This document shows, piece after piece, positions 23,480 to 35,279 of a stretch of DNA of 64,000 nt. The stretch's first letter is position 1. Each line of letters opens with the position of its first letter. Location: positions 36,325,648 through 36,389,647 of the forward strand of contig CM055101.1 in the NCBI GenBank assembly GCA_029204225.1, given 5' to 3'. The position numbers were made by a program, and so were the translations under genes. The notes beneath the pieces are model-generated. The model saw only the letters and a program-made list of their open reading frames with translations, was not told the DNA's origin and ran no database searches. The DNA comes from Diphasiastrum complanatum (taxonomy: Eukaryota; Streptophyta; Lycopodiopsida; Lycopodiales; Lycopodiaceae).

Positions 23480-23781
23480 AGTGTCGCCTTTTTCGCCTTA
23501 CTCGCCTTTTTCGTCTATTCAAATTTGCTTGTACTTATGTAGATTGCCACTTTTCTGGAAGTGTCGCCAACACTTAGTTGCTCAGGGTGGCCCGAAGGTG
23601 AGGAAGCGACAGTGTTGCATTTTTTGCCTGTGGAATTTCTCGAGTAAAAACACAGACAGTCACATTTTTTGCCTGTCTTATTTTACATGTAAATTTGCAA
23701 ATTGTGCGACAACACATGTAAAATACAGCAAGGAGGCAGATTAACATAGGATTTAGGAGAGTAGAGGAGATAAATCCAACA
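23480..23781 (-). mobile_element. 3' LTR of a minus-strand copia relic (far boundary uncertain)
   Basis: In element orientation the LTR starts TGTTGGATTTATCTCC at 23781, directly after a polypurine tract (CCAGATTAAGGGGGG, 23782-23797). TGTTGG with a G-rich PPT is typical of plant copia elements. The outer end toward 23480 was not resolved. Confidence 0.65.
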
Positions 23782-24905
23782 CCCCCCCTTAATCTGGATC
23801 CGTGAATGTCTTGATCTTCAAACTAAGCAATGCACAAAATTTGTTGTGTGCATTAACACTTAATGACTTTGTAAATATATCTGCAACCATGTCCTGCGTT
23901 CTATAGTACGTTAAGCTTACTTCCTTGTAAAGAACCTTACTCCTAATATAGTGATATCGGATTTTGATGTGCTTACTCCTAGAGTGAAATCTAGGGTTGG
24001 TCGATAAGGCAATAACACTCTAATTATCACTGAATATGATTGTAGGGCTGTACTGATACAAACTAATGTTTGACAGTAGATTTCTCAACCAAAATGTTTT
24101 TTTAATAGATTGAGAAGCAACAATGTATTCTGCTTATGTAGAAGAAAGAGAGAAAGTCAACATTGGGGATCTGAGTGAATCCTCGTGCTACCAGTCTTGC
24201 CTTCCTTCGATCAATCGCTCCATTGGCATTGTACTTGATCTTGAAGATCCATTTGCAATCAATGATATATTAGCCAATAGGAGCTTCGACTAATGACCAT
24301 GTCTGGTTCTTGATCAGAGAGGAATACTCTCTATCCATGGCTTCTCTCCAGAGATCAGAGTCTGATTGGCTAAGTGCCTCTTCGATTGTTGTCGGTTCCC
24401 GACTGATGAACCATTCTTGGGACTTGTTGTTGGGTAGTAGCAACGTCTTCGTCTGATTCGCTGTCAAATAGTGGATCGACAATGGACATGCTTGAGCTTG
24501 AAGCTCGGATAGTCGTGTCAATGGCAGGTGATGAAGGTTTTCCAGGAACAATATCTTTGCCTTTGATGTCGACGAACTGATCCTCGATAAAGATTGTATC
24601 CCGACTGTACAAGATTTGCTGGGTATCAGGATCATACAGCTTGTATGTATTATTAGATGAAGTGTATCCAATCAGGATGGTCTTGAGACCTTGGAAGTCG
24701 AATTTCTTCCTCGTGTCTTTTGGGATCTACGCGTAGGCAATGCATCCGAATACTCTTAGGTTCTTTATAGAAGACTTAGAGCCTGTCCACACCTCATGGG
24801 GTGTTTTGCCTGAGAGAGCCTTGGTTGAACATCTGTTCTGGCCATAAGCTGCAGTGGAGACAACTTTGGCCCAAAAGCTCTTGGGCAGCGATGCATGCGC
24901 CAACA
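23782..24905 (-). pseudogene. Minus-strand copia pol relic with internal deletion
   Basis: Reading minus from about 24905: an integrase end (LRVFGCIAYA, then a GYTSSNNTYKLYDP-type segment), an Asp/Ser-rich linker, and the RT entry (EALSQSDSDLWREAMDREY, WSLVEAPIG, WIFKIKYNANGAIDRRKARL). Then an abrupt jump leads to RNase H (SRSKHIKIRYHYIR, MVADIFTKSL). Most of the RT palm is missing. Stops and one frame change are visible. It is a lineage distinct from A, B and C. Gag and the integrase core are lost. Confidence 0.85.
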
Positions 24906-25790
24906 TATGTTTACGGATTCTCCTCAGCCTCAGATGCTCTACTATGCAGCCTAGCTTCTGAGCCTAAGAAAAATATAAATACTAACTTCATTTTCCTTTT
25001 TAGACATACACAGATCTGACGGGTCTGAACCTGCACACAGATTCAGATTTGCATGTCTACGGGCACAAACGTTGTAGTATAATCATTCAACCTGTCAGAG
25101 GATGACTGCAGGGTCTCGACACTTTGTTGTTTATGAATAAGCACTTGCCAAAGAGTTCATTCGCCGAGTGGGGCACCTTAATTTGACTCAGGGTGTTACG
25201 AATGTTAGAAACAAGATTGCTTTCAACAGTATTAGATGATATTTGCAACTTCCGAAAAGTTGGTTGCAGAAGTAGTTCCTAGAATATCTCCCTCGGAATA
25301 CCTATTGAAAATTGTTGTGTATGTCTGCGCCAATATTTTGCCGTAGCTAAACAGATTAATTTTCTTGTTTTGACGTCATCTACTGAAGGTTGACTTCCAA
25401 GCCTCCTAATTTTTTTTTTGTCATTCTTTATTCCCATTTCTTACCAACCCAATAGTCCCTCATTGTAGCTTTGTCGACGTAGTGACGAGGTTCCATGCTG
25501 GGATCACTTGCGTACGTCTCATACATTGTAGCAAAAACTGCTGGAATATCCGGAATTGAATCTATGAAATATATATTATTGCCCTGAAAACTATCCATGC
25601 TAATATCGTCTGCTATTATGCGCACAGACTAATCAATCAGACAAAGAGTTCGATCAGACAGATCATGATAAGCAAGAATGACCTGGATCAGCCACATCGC
25701 GATCAGAAAGAGCACGATTTCAGCAAGAAAGAGGTATATCAGACCAATACTGAGAGATCTTGTGAACACAATCAGAGCGAGAGAGCTAGA
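24906..25790. other. Unassigned sequence with one orphan ORF
   Basis: A minus-strand frame at 25428-25625 encodes 65 residues (ends HYVDKATMRDYWVGKKWE) with no domain I recognise. Its composition looks protein-like, so it may be an exon or transposase fragment. Nothing else in the stretch is supported. Confidence 0.3.
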
Positions 25791-25796
25791 GCGGGA

Positions 25797-25877
25797 GATC
25801 TTTTGAACGTGAGGAGAGAGAGAGCGAGCTAGATAACGGGAGAGCGAGAGTGAGAGCGAGAGAGCGAGAGAGAGAAG
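25797..25877. repeat. Imperfect GAGAGC/GA repeat
   Basis: A purine-rich run of GAGAGC and GA units with interruptions, a degenerate microsatellite. It makes the Ser/Leu-rich minus-strand frame over it meaningless. Confidence 0.8.
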
Positions 25878-26080
25878 CTGGCAGCCTGTTGTCCCACAAC
25901 AGAAGTAATTATTAAGCAATTATTAGAATTACACACCTGCAAATCTTATTACAAACAGTCATAGTCTCTTCAAATCTCTAGTGGACCCAGTTTAGAATGT
26001 TAAACAATAAACATTTTTTTGAGTGCATTTGTATCCAAAAAAGGTAGTGTCCTTGACAGTCCATGTGGTACCACCAAACC

Positions 26081-26183
26081 ATGCTTTTGAAAAGTCAACC
26101 TCTAAGTCTAAAACAAGTTTTGGCCTCAATATGCCAAATATGGAAATATAGCAAAATGTGATGAAACTAGTTGAATCTTTCAC
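26081..26183 (-). mobile_element. Truncated 3' LTR of element B
   Basis: In element orientation it begins TGTGAAAGATTCAACTAG at 26183 and matches 44268 leftward almost base for base. The match stops near 26081 in unrelated sequence. It abuts the PPT-like TTGAAGAGGGA at the end of the RNase H frame. Confidence 0.75.
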
Positions 26184-26390
26184 ACTCCCTCTTCAACTAG
26201 TTTTAGCATAGACTTTGATAACACTCCAAGTGAAGTCCTATGCTTCATGAACAAGTCTTTTCCCAATGCTTTGGTGAAGATATCAGCTACACATTCCCTT
26301 GAAGACACATGTTGAAGCTCCACCTCCTTTGTAATGACTTGCTCCAACACAAAATGATATTGCATCTCAATATGCTTGCTCTTAGCATAG
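26180..26390 (-). pseudogene. Element B RNase H C-terminus
   Basis: The frame reads AKSKHIEMQYHFVLEQVI, VELQHVSSRECVADIFTKAL and ends LKLVEEGV, as in element A. It is open from here into the foreign segment upstream (one continuous frame of 205 codons, 26180-26797). The RNase H half therefore survives as a fusion with sequence unrelated to copia pol. Confidence 0.85.
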
Positions 26391-27285
26391 TTTTTGACAA
26401 TAGAACTTTGATCCATCATAAGAATGATCTTCTTCCTAAGAATAGATCTTCTTTCAATGATCATGTAATGCTCAAAATAGAAACAACCATAGTTGATATA
26501 GAGAATAGTGTCCTCTTGGGATGCTTCACTATTTCTTACATCAATTTTACATGTCAAAATGTGACTAGTACGTGAAGAATCAAATAGAATGTAAATGAGA
26601 TGATTCCACCATGCTTCCAACTCTGAACTCTCTGGAAAAATACAGCAAACAAACAATAAATGTGAGTGATCAACATTTGCTTGCATGTCTCCTCCTTCTT
26701 TGTCCTTTGTTGCCATGTATCCACCATGATACTCCATGATTGAGCCTCCATCTCCATCTTGCCATAACATATCATCAACACTTGATGACTTGGACATGAA
26801 TGAGTGACATTATGAACCTCCAATAGCTTCATTTCCATCAGCAAAACCAGCCAAGAATGCTAGTATAAACCCAACATCAAAACAATGTTCACCAATGTAG
26901 CTAGTTTTACCATATCTTGACAATTTGCACACATCCACATGAAATTGCTCAAACATGAGATGGAACAAGTAAAGTAGACTTGAAAAACACTTCCTTGCTA
27001 CTCTTTTGACCTTACTTGAGTCTTCAATATGCTGCAAAAATAGATCCATAACATCTTTGCCAATTACCTCTCCTTTGATGCTCTTGACTAGTTCCAAATT
27101 GCCAACTTCCCTTTTGACTAGTTGAAGCGCTTTGAGATCAACCTCTTGATCTTCAACTTGACCATCAAAGTCATTGAAAAAACATTGTTTTCCAAATCCA
27201 TTACTTGATTTTACAGCAAGATAACATCCATCCACTTGCATAGCACCATCTACACAAGAAGATCCTCCAAAAGATGTTTCACTCT
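26390..27285 (-). CDS. Foreign coding segment replacing RT in element B (possible captured sequence)
   Basis: Between the RT-entry linker (ends near MDLEY, 27296) and RNase H (starts near 26390), elements A and C have about 1.8-2.5 kb of RT/RNase H. Here there are only about 900 bp with no copia motif. The minus strand has long frames: 159 codons (27289-26810, with LKALQLVKREVGNLELVKSI and a hydrophobic FILAFLAGF near its end), then 205 codons (26797-26180) fused to RNase H. I recognise no domain. The openness, in a region otherwise full of stops, suggests captured coding sequence or exchange with another element. It could also be chance in a younger insertion. Confidence 0.45.
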
Positions 27286-27295
27286 TCATAAGAGA

Positions 27296-29711
27296 TCAAT
27301 ACTCGAGATCCATTGCTTGGATCCACTCCTGTTCTTTCCTTGCTTGATCTACACTTGTAGGCTCATCCAAAGAGGTTAGGAAAGCAACATAATTTTCAAA
27401 AACTACTTGCTTAACCTTTTGATCATATGTGAGCCTTGAAGGTACTTGTCTTTCTCTTGATGTTCTCCTTGGCTTTTGACTCTTTGAAGGTCCATCATCA
27501 CCACCATCCAAAGTAGGATCCTTTTCATCAATATCAAGAATGTTAGATCCACTCACTCTACCATAAATCATGCTTGAAGACACCTTTGGAATGTTCCCCT
27601 CATAAAAAATGACATCTCTACCAACAATCACTTTGTTAGTAGAAGGAATGTAAACCTTGTAGGCTTTACTCACCTCACTATATCCAACAAAAATACCTCT
27701 TCTTGAAGATGGATCCTCCTTGGTCCTATCATAAAGAGTAATGTTGACATAGTATGTGCATCCAAAGGTTCTTAGAAAGTTGACACTCGGCCTCCTCTTG
27801 AATAGCATCTCAAAAGGTGTCCTTCCATCCAAACACTCGGCCACCTATTGCACAAGAAATTGGCACACAACAAAGCTTGATCCCAAAATGGTTTGTCAAG
27901 ATTAGCACTTAATCTGATAGCTATAGCACTTTCACATAAAGTCCTATTCTTCCTTTTAGCCACTCCATTTTGTTGTGGGGTCCTAGATGTTGTATACTCC
28001 CTCTTGATCCCATGCTCATCACAAAAGGCCTTGAACTTGTTAGATATGTACTCACCACCATTGTCATCTCTCAAGCACTTGATCTTTGTGGAAAATTGGT
28101 TCTCCCTTGCATTCTTGAACTTGACAAAGACATCATACACTTCATCCTTGTTCTTTAGTAGATAGATCCAACAAAATCTACTAAAATCATCAATGAATGT
28201 TACATACATTTTAGCTCCACTATTGCTAATTGTAGTAAATCCATGAATATCCGAATGTACAAGTTGAAAAGGTTTTGTAGATCTAGTATAAGGTAGTCTA
28301 TGTGACTTAGACAAAGCACAAGAGTCACAAACACGCTTGACATCACTTAAGGAACTTGGAAGACCAATCACAACCTTCTTCCTTGCCATTACCTCCAATG
28401 ACTTGAAGTTGAGGTGTCCCATCCTTTTGTGCCAAACTTCTTGAATAGAAATTTGCTCCCTTGCAACACATCCAACTTGGTTAGAAATAACACAAGCATC
28501 TAGTTTGAACTTTTCCAATCAAGACATCCTTCCTTTTGATCAAACAAACATCTCCATCAAACTCCACCTTGAGGCCTTTACTTAGCATTTGGCTCACACT
28601 AAGCAAATTCTTGGTAATAGATGGAATAAACAAGACATCCTCCAAATGAACATTCCTATTTGTAGAGAGAGAAATAGGAATTGTGCCAATCCCTTTGATT
28701 GCACACTCACCATCATTGGCCGTGTAGATCGCCCTCTTGTCATCTCCATATGCCAACAAAGAAGTGAGGTACTCTTTGTGAAAAGTCATGTGTGAACTTG
28801 CTCCACTATCAATCCACCAAGGATCTAGATCTCCATCATTAGCAAGCATACATGAAGACATCACAAAAGCATCATCATTTGCATCTTGAACATCCAAACC
28901 ATCCTCATCAAGAGTAAGATTACCTTGCTTGTCTCCTTGATCTCTTTTCTTCTTGTAGCACTCACTTGCAAAGTGTCCTTTGATGCCACAATAGAAGCAC
29001 TTGAGCTTTGATCTATCCTTCTTTTTTCCACTTGAAGAAGCATCCACTTGATCTTGCCCTTTAGACAACTTACTTTTGGTTTTGCTCTTGAATTTGCCCT
29101 TTGTGAACATATCATCGTCTTGGAGTGTCGATGTAGATCCACCTCTTGCTTGAAGCCTATATTCCTCATTGATCAAGATCTCTCGAAGATCCATCAAACT
29201 TGGCAAAGTCTTTTGAATATCAATACTTAGCATGAGCATCCAACAATCCATTAAGAATCACTTGAATAAGCTCTCCTTCCTTAATACTTTCATCTATGCA
29301 AGCTAACTCATCATTCAATGCTTTCATTCTCAAAACCAAAGTACTTGGACTTTCTTCATTCTTTTGCAAACAAGAAAAGATTTGTCTTCTTAGAGTCAGC
29401 ACTCTAGAAGTAGACTTGGATTCATAAAGCTTCTTCAATGAATTCCAAGCTTCCAAAGATGATGTGCACTTACCAACTTCCTTGAGAAGTTCATTGGTAA
29501 CATTCATCTTTATCATGTGTAGAGCCTTCTTGGCCCTCTTGTCATACCTCACTTGATCTTGTTGTGTTGCTGGTCTCTCCTCCAAACCTACAACAATATC
29601 CAAAACATCATTCATATCAAGAAGTGACTCGATCCTCACTTTCCACAATGAATAGTTAGTTGAGGTAAGCCTATCATTGGCTTCCAACATGACTCCAATT
29701 GAGGTTGCCAT
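27296..29711 (-). pseudogene. Element B gag-protease-integrase (three frameshifted ORFs)
   Basis: The start ATG at 29711 opens gag (MATSIGVMLEANDRL..., UBN2). After a frame change near 29230 come the zinc knuckle (CFYCGIKGHFASEC), protease (PWWIDSGASSHMT) and GAG-pre-integrase. After another change near 28500 comes the integrase core, with HSDIHG, LRDDNGGEY and an altered NGVAKRKNRT where E is replaced by K. The tail (27844-27296) has FVGYSEVSKAYKVY and ends at RT entry. The loss of the catalytic Glu and three frame breaks make it inactive. It is a close relative of element A. Confidence 0.9.
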
Positions 29712-29956
29712 GTAGCAATGACTTGATCTTCTCTTTCAACCTGTTTCAATGCACAGAGCACTCCTTTGAACAACAACAAATGCTTTCAAAAGAAATCACC
29801 AAGATTTGAAAGTATCTCACAAATTCTCTTCTAGCACTTATCTAAGCAAATCAACACATAGAATCATGGAATCTTGATCAACCTATGATCTATCCTCAAT
29901 CTAATGACTTTTGCCACTTCCTAAGATTGAAACACACTCAAATGAAGTCCAAAGAT
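29712..29956 (-). mobile_element. Element B leader, gag-proximal part (normal orientation)
   Basis: This matches 12331-12515 of the truncated B-family copy in the same orientation. At about 29957 the homology stops and continues in the opposite orientation, marking an inversion breakpoint. Confidence 0.75.
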
Positions 29957-30208
29957 CATTCAAGTAGATTGGATCTTAAGGATCTAAAAATCCGTCACAT
30001 GGTATCAGAGCTTGTGTTTCAGGTTATGAAGAAGAAAATCAGATCTATCCATGATTTGGTGAAGATATCAAGTCTAGAGCATGCTAGAGAGGATTCTACA
30101 CCAAAATCGAATTTTTTGCTTTTGTAGATTGGATCTTTTGTAGATCAAAACGCTATATAGGTCAATATACTTGATCAATTCCGATTTTTGAATTCACATA
30201 CTGGATTT
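29957..30208 (+). mobile_element. Inverted segment of element B carrying the PBS
   Basis: The plus strand reads an LTR end (about 29957-30001), the PBS TGGTATCAGAGC near 30002-30013, then leader sequence, while the element around it is on the minus strand. The remainder of the same segment continues at 43876-44018 after the insertion of C. Together they are the reverse complement of about 12515-12920 of the related copy. See the finding on the inversion. Confidence 0.75.
30204..30208. repeat. Target-site duplication of element C (left copy)
   Basis: GATTT precedes the left LTR of element C and is repeated at 43871-43875 after its right LTR. The flanks join to continuous B leader sequence when C is removed. 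Confidence 0.85.
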
Positions 30209-31200
30209 TGTTGAAATTACACGTGTGGGACGCCCTACACATGTATTTTTGATCTCCTAAGCCCAATAACACCATAAAGATCAGACTAGCATTGGTTGTC
30301 AATAGGAAAGTTGATCATACAAGCAATATTATTGTGTTACAAGCAAGATCTGTTAACAAAACATTAGGAGAGTTTTGAGCTTCAAAAAGACCCTTTAAAA
30401 ATTCGTGCAAGATGTCTTTTATATTATTAAAATATTATGACACTAATACTTTTGACTTGCTAAAATTTTTTAATCATGTCTCTGAAATATGTCATGTAAC
30501 ATATCATTGGAAAGCCCTTGTTGAGCGCTTTCCAATGCACCAAACTCCGTTAAATTTGGACTTACCACTAAAAAGTTATGCCATTTTTAGTGTGGAATCA
30601 AAATGTGGACTCAAAAAGTTACGTTACGTAGATTTCAAATTTGAGTGTTTTAATTGGTCCATGTGTAAGAAAAATTTAAGAAAAAAATATAAAAAGAATC
30701 TTTACAAAGGGTCTTTTTTGGATTTAGAACTCCTCTAATGCATAAGACTAAGCATCATAAATGCCTTAACTCAACTAGAGAGAGAAAATAAGAAGTACAA
30801 AACTCGTGGAGAGAGAAAGGGCACAAAGAGCTTGTCTCCAAATTTGCATTACACACAAATTTCATCATTTTCTCAATGAGAGTACATCACATATATATAG
30901 ATCCATGGACTCTTCTCCTACTTTGAGTTGAATTGGAGTTGTGAATCCACCTCTCAAGCTATCTAGACTTATTCAAGCCGCCTCACTATGACTAAATGTG
31001 CCACCTGATCTTTTCATGCATTAAATGTGGCATGTAAAGTACAAATGACAATTCCTATGGTAGCTCGAGTTTCTACTTCTACCTACCTTGAATATTTTAT
31101 TCTAAGATGGGTCTTTACTAAGCCAAAAGAGCCCAATTCATCTTTGGCATTTTTAGGACCCACACTCACAACATTAGATAGATTTTTCAATATTTTGACA
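30209..31200 (-). mobile_element. Element C 3' LTR (992 bp, with a nested insertion)
   Basis: In element orientation it starts TGTCAAAATATTGAAA at 31200, after the PPT-like AGGAGGAG, and ends ..TTTCAACA at 30209. A TATATATA box is near 30890. It contains an extra 381 bp (30365-30745) absent from the 5' LTR. Without that the two LTRs are about 611 and 613 bp and show many scattered differences, so C is clearly older than A. Confidence 0.9.
30365..30745. mobile_element. MITE-like insertion in element C 3' LTR
   Basis: This block is absent at the matching place of the 5' LTR (near 37555). Its ends are similar inverted repeats (TTAGGAGAGTTTTGA and, reversed, TTAGAGGAGTTCTAAA). It has no credible coding sequence. 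The target duplication is unclear because the right border carries a few extra bases. Confidence 0.6.
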
Positions 31201-31204
31201 CTCC

Positions 31205-32006
31205 TCCTAAAAATGTATCTAATGTGGATCAAGCATTGATCTTGAGATAAGACCAAGATTAGACCTATGCTTTGAGAAGGCACTTTTGCAAAGTGGCTTT
31301 GTGAGAAAATCAGCAATACATGAAGATGTGTCGACATGTTCTAAGTTGATTTCACCTCCAATGAGCTTTTCCCTTACAAAATGATGTGTCACTTCTATAT
31401 GCTTGCTTCTTGCATGAAAAATAGGATTGTTGCAAGAGCTTGTGCCGATATGTTGTCACATTTGATCAAGGGAAGATCATCCTCTTTGATGCACTTTAGC
31501 TCCATGATTAACCTCTTGATCCAAAGCACCTCTTTAGTTGTTGTAGTGAGTGCTTTGTACTCGGCCTCACAAGATGATAGAGATATGATATCTTGCTTCT
31601 TTGAAAGCCAAGACACAAGATTGCCTCCAAGAAAGATAGTATATGCATTAATGGACTTCCGATCCATTTTATCACTTGCAAAATCGGAATCTGAATAGCC
31701 AACAATGGTTAGATCTTCATTCTTGTACAATAAACCATAATATTGAGTAGAAGATACATATCTTAGAACTCTCTTGGCTATCTTCCAATGTTAGATCTTG
31801 GGATCTTGCATAAATTGACTCAATTTGTGCACACAATAGCTCAAATCGGGTCTAATGATAGTAAGCCAAATTAAAGAGCCTATAAGACTCCTATAAAGTG
31901 TGATGTCCTCGAAGGATCTTTCATCACTTTTAATAGGATCTTTTACATGTTGCTCCATAAGAGTATCTATGCCTTTATAATTTTGCATATTGAATTTTCT
32001 CAACAT
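31205..32006 (-). pseudogene. Element C RT end and RNase H (degenerate)
   Basis: The minus frames read DERSFEDITLYRSLIGSL, RPDLSYCVHKLSQFMQDP, then YSDSDFASDKMDRKSINAYT, ISLSSCEAEYKALT and WIKRLIMELK. They continue through a frameshift near 31425 to HARSKHIEVTHHF-like and TSSCIADFLTKPL-like segments. One in-frame stop (near 31791) and frameshifts near 32006 and 31425 break the frame. Catalytic Asp and Glu positions of RNase H are still present. Confidence 0.85.
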
Positions 32007-34027
32007 AGAAAGACATATCTAGATTGACAAATAAAAGCACACTCTTCATGAAAATCAATCTCAAGGCCCAAAATGTAATGGATCTCTCCTAGATCTTGCA
32101 TTTTAAATTCTTTTCCTAATGCATCTTTGGTTTCTTGAACTAGCATCAAACAACTTCCACTAAGAATAATGTCATCTACATAGATTAGGAGAATGACAAT
32201 ATTACTACCATCAAATTTTAAGTACGTAGAAGGATCATAGTCACTAAGCACAAATCCTAATGAAAGTAGAAAGTTGTTGAGTCTTGAATACCATGATCTA
32301 GGTGCTTGCTTTAAGCCATAAAGACTTCTTAATAGCAAACACACCTTAGATTTATCTTTGATAAATCCTTGAGGCTGTTCCATGTATATCTCCTCCTCAA
32401 GGTAGCCATTCAAAAAAGCGTTGGAGACATCAAGTTGAAACAGTTTCCACTTACAAAATAAGGCAAGAGAGATTATGATTCTTATTGTCACCATCTTTGC
32501 TACAGGAGCAAAGGTTTCTTCATAGTCAAGGCCATATATTTGTGCAAAGCCTTTAGCACATAATCTTGCCTTGTACTTGTTGATGGAGCCATCATGATTG
32601 TACTTGATCTTGAACACCCACTTGCATCCAATGATATGCATATAAGGTGGTGGATCCACTAGCTCCCATGTGTGGTTGGTGATCAAGGCATCATATTCAA
32701 TCTTCATTTCCTCATACCACTCCTTGGTATTGAGGGCTTCTTGGACATCTTTGGGCTCCTCGTGAGAAACAAAATAAGCATAAGTGGAATCAAGATCCAC
32801 TTGTTTTCCTTTGTTATGATAAGTGAGCCTCTTAGGCTCGGATCTCTCCCTCATGGATCTTCTAGAAGTGAAAATCCAAGGACTTCCATCTTCAAATCTC
32901 GACTCCTCCATATGTTGATTGTCCTCAATAACAAAAGGTGATAGATTTTGTGGTTGCTTGATCTCGGCCCCTCCAAGATTGGACTTTTCTTCTTCATGAA
33001 AAACTACATCTCTACTATCAATTACTTTAGAAGTAGAGAGCATGTAGATTCTATAGGCTTTCTTGTTGGATGAATATCCAACCATTACACCTTTGCTTGC
33101 ACAAGGATCATCCTTCTTTCTCGTTTCCAAGGGAATATGGACAAAGCATATGCATCCAAATACTCTAAGGTGATCAACCTTAGGTTTCTCCAAATAAAGT
33201 GCTTCATATGGTGACTTTCCTCCAAGTGCAACATGAGGGAGTCTATTGCAAAGATAGTTTGAACAATTGATAGCCTCACCCCAGAATTCTTTTGGCAAGG
33301 ATGCCTCAATTCTGATGGTTTTGGCACATTCACACAATGTTCTATTCTTTCTTTCAGCCACCCCATTTTGAGATGGTGTATATGCACAAGAAAACTCCCT
33401 TTTAATGCCTTCAAGCTCACAATAATCATGAAATTGATTGGAAGTGTACTCACCACCTCCATCACTTCTAAGAATCTTGATTTTGTAAGAAAATTGCTTT
33501 TCAACTAGAGCTTTGAACTTTAGGAAATAGTCAAACACCATAGACTTTGAAGGTAGAAGATATACCCAAGTAAATCTAGTGAAATCATCAATGAAAGTCA
33601 CAAAGCAAGTAGCACCACCCTTGCTCTTTGAAGATGAGAAGTGCACATCCGAGTGTATGAGCTCCAATGGATGTGTAGTCTTGAGAGATGACTTTGAAAA
33701 AGGCTTCTTATGAGACTTAGATATGGCACAAGCTTCACATGGCTTGAAATTCTTGGAGATAAGATTAGGCAAGCCAATAGCTTTGGCTTTCTTGACCATG
33801 GACACCATAGAATTATAGTTAGGAGGTCCCAACCTTCTATGCCATAGTCCTTCCAAAGACATATGAGTAGCAAAAGCACTATCACAAGAGTTAGCATACT
33901 CTTTGGGATCAAGCTTGTAGATTCCACCATATCTAGACCCAAATGCAAGGATCTCATCATGCTTCTTGATTGTACATGTATCAACATTGAAATTCACATC
34001 TAGTCCACTATCAAACAATTGCCCCAC
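32000..34027 (-). pseudogene. Element C integrase-RT ORF (675 codons)
   Basis: The minus-strand frame has GAG-pre-integrase (LWHRRLGPPNYNSM), a CEACAISKSHKKPF zinc-binding part and the integrase core with D,D,E at HSDVH, LRSDGGGEY and NGVAERKNRT. The C-terminal VGYSSNKKAYRIY follows. RT reads WVFKIKYNHDGSINKYKARL, LDVSNAFLNGYLEEEIY, LYGLKQAPRSWY and YVDDIILSG. All catalytic residues seem intact. The frame is cut from gag/protease by stops near 34030-34100 and from RNase H by a frameshift near 32006. The lineage differs from A/B. Confidence 0.9.
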
Positions 34028-34093
34028 ACTAATAAGATTTACAGAGAAAGAACTTTTGATGAAGAAAGCTTTAAGGGAATGGTCCCTATGCCT

Positions 34094-35150
34094 TCAATAG
34101 CACACTATGATCATTTGCTGTGTAGATGGATTTCTTGGCTCCTTTATAAGGGGACATGGATGAAAAAGAATACTTGGAGCTACACATATGTGAGGAAACT
34201 CCACTGTCGATATACCACGAACCATCCTTCTTGAAAGGTGATGAAGAAAATCTCGAGACCATAAGAGATCCCTCTCCATCACTTGCACGAGCATCTTCCT
34301 TCTCTTCATTAGAAATGTTGGCTTGCTTGAATTGACTCTTCTTCTTGAAGCAATTGGTGGCATAATGCCCCTTCTTGCCACAAAAGAAACACTTGATGTT
34401 TTTCTTTTTCTTCTTGGATGTGGAAGCTTGAGAGGACTCATCCTCATCTCCTTTCTCCTTGGAAATAAGATTGTTCTTAATTGAAGAGAATTGGTGTTGA
34501 TTCTTACTTCTTGTCTTGTGCTGGTCTTTGGTAAAGAGAGCTTTACCATCAATGTTGAGAGACAGTCTCTCTTCAAGAGTTTACACTCTTGTCTTGATTC
34601 TTCAGAAATGGGCACACTTTGGAGTGCTTCCAAACTTGGTAGCTCCTCCTTAATGGCATAACTCTGAACAAGGTTGTCATATTCATGCTTTAACCCATTA
34701 AGTATGACTCGAACAAGTTCATTTTGGTTGATGGAGTCTCCTATGCATGACAATTCTCTATGGAGGTCTTTAACTCTCATTACATAAGCTGAAGCACATT
34801 CATCACTTCTCTGTACACTTTGAAAAATTTGGTTTCTTAGTGTTAGAAGTCTAGAAGTATTCTTTGCCTCATAGATAGACTTGAGAGTATCCCAAGCATC
34901 TTTGGCATTAGTACAAGCACCAATTTCTCTTAAGATGTCATTTGAGACATTCATCTTAATATAATGCAGAGCCATCCTGGCTCTCTTTTTGTACTTTGGA
35001 ATTTCTTGAGGAATTTGTGGTTCTTCTTCAATGCCAAGTACAATATCCATTACATCTTGTAGTATTAAGACAGATTCCATTCTAACCTTCCAAATTGAGT
35101 AATTGGAGGTTGACAATCTTTCACTTGCTTCTAATAGAAAGACACCCATT
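34094..35150 (-). pseudogene. Element C gag (downstream copy) with protease remnant
   Basis: The gag start MGVFLLEASERLSTSNYSIW lies near 35150, followed by a UBN2 domain (TLRNQIFQSVQRSDECASAY, LVQSYAIKEELPSLEALQ). A frameshift near 34570 puts the zinc-knuckle region out of frame, and the protease DSG..SSH region near 34190 is in another frame. The ORF appears to extend to 35269, but comparison with relatives supports the internal Met. The same gag start occurs again at about 35661-36640. Confidence 0.85.
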
Positions 35151-35279
35151 GATGGAAATAAAAAAAGATGGATAAAAGAATGGCTTATCTTCTCACTATA
35201 GGAACCAATCAAGGGTACAGAACCAAATCCTATGTAAGACCAAGCAAAAAACTGTGAGATAGATCTCACTAGCTTGACA

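Noticed and set aside
30412-30738. 108-codon plus-strand ORF in the C LTR
   Set aside because: It lies in the MITE-like insertion, is Lys/Leu-rich and has no motif; treated as chance.
32672-32941. Plus-strand ORFs opposite element C and A pol (also 40474-40821, 39765-40082)
   Set aside because: They are antisense shadows of retrotransposon coding sequence.
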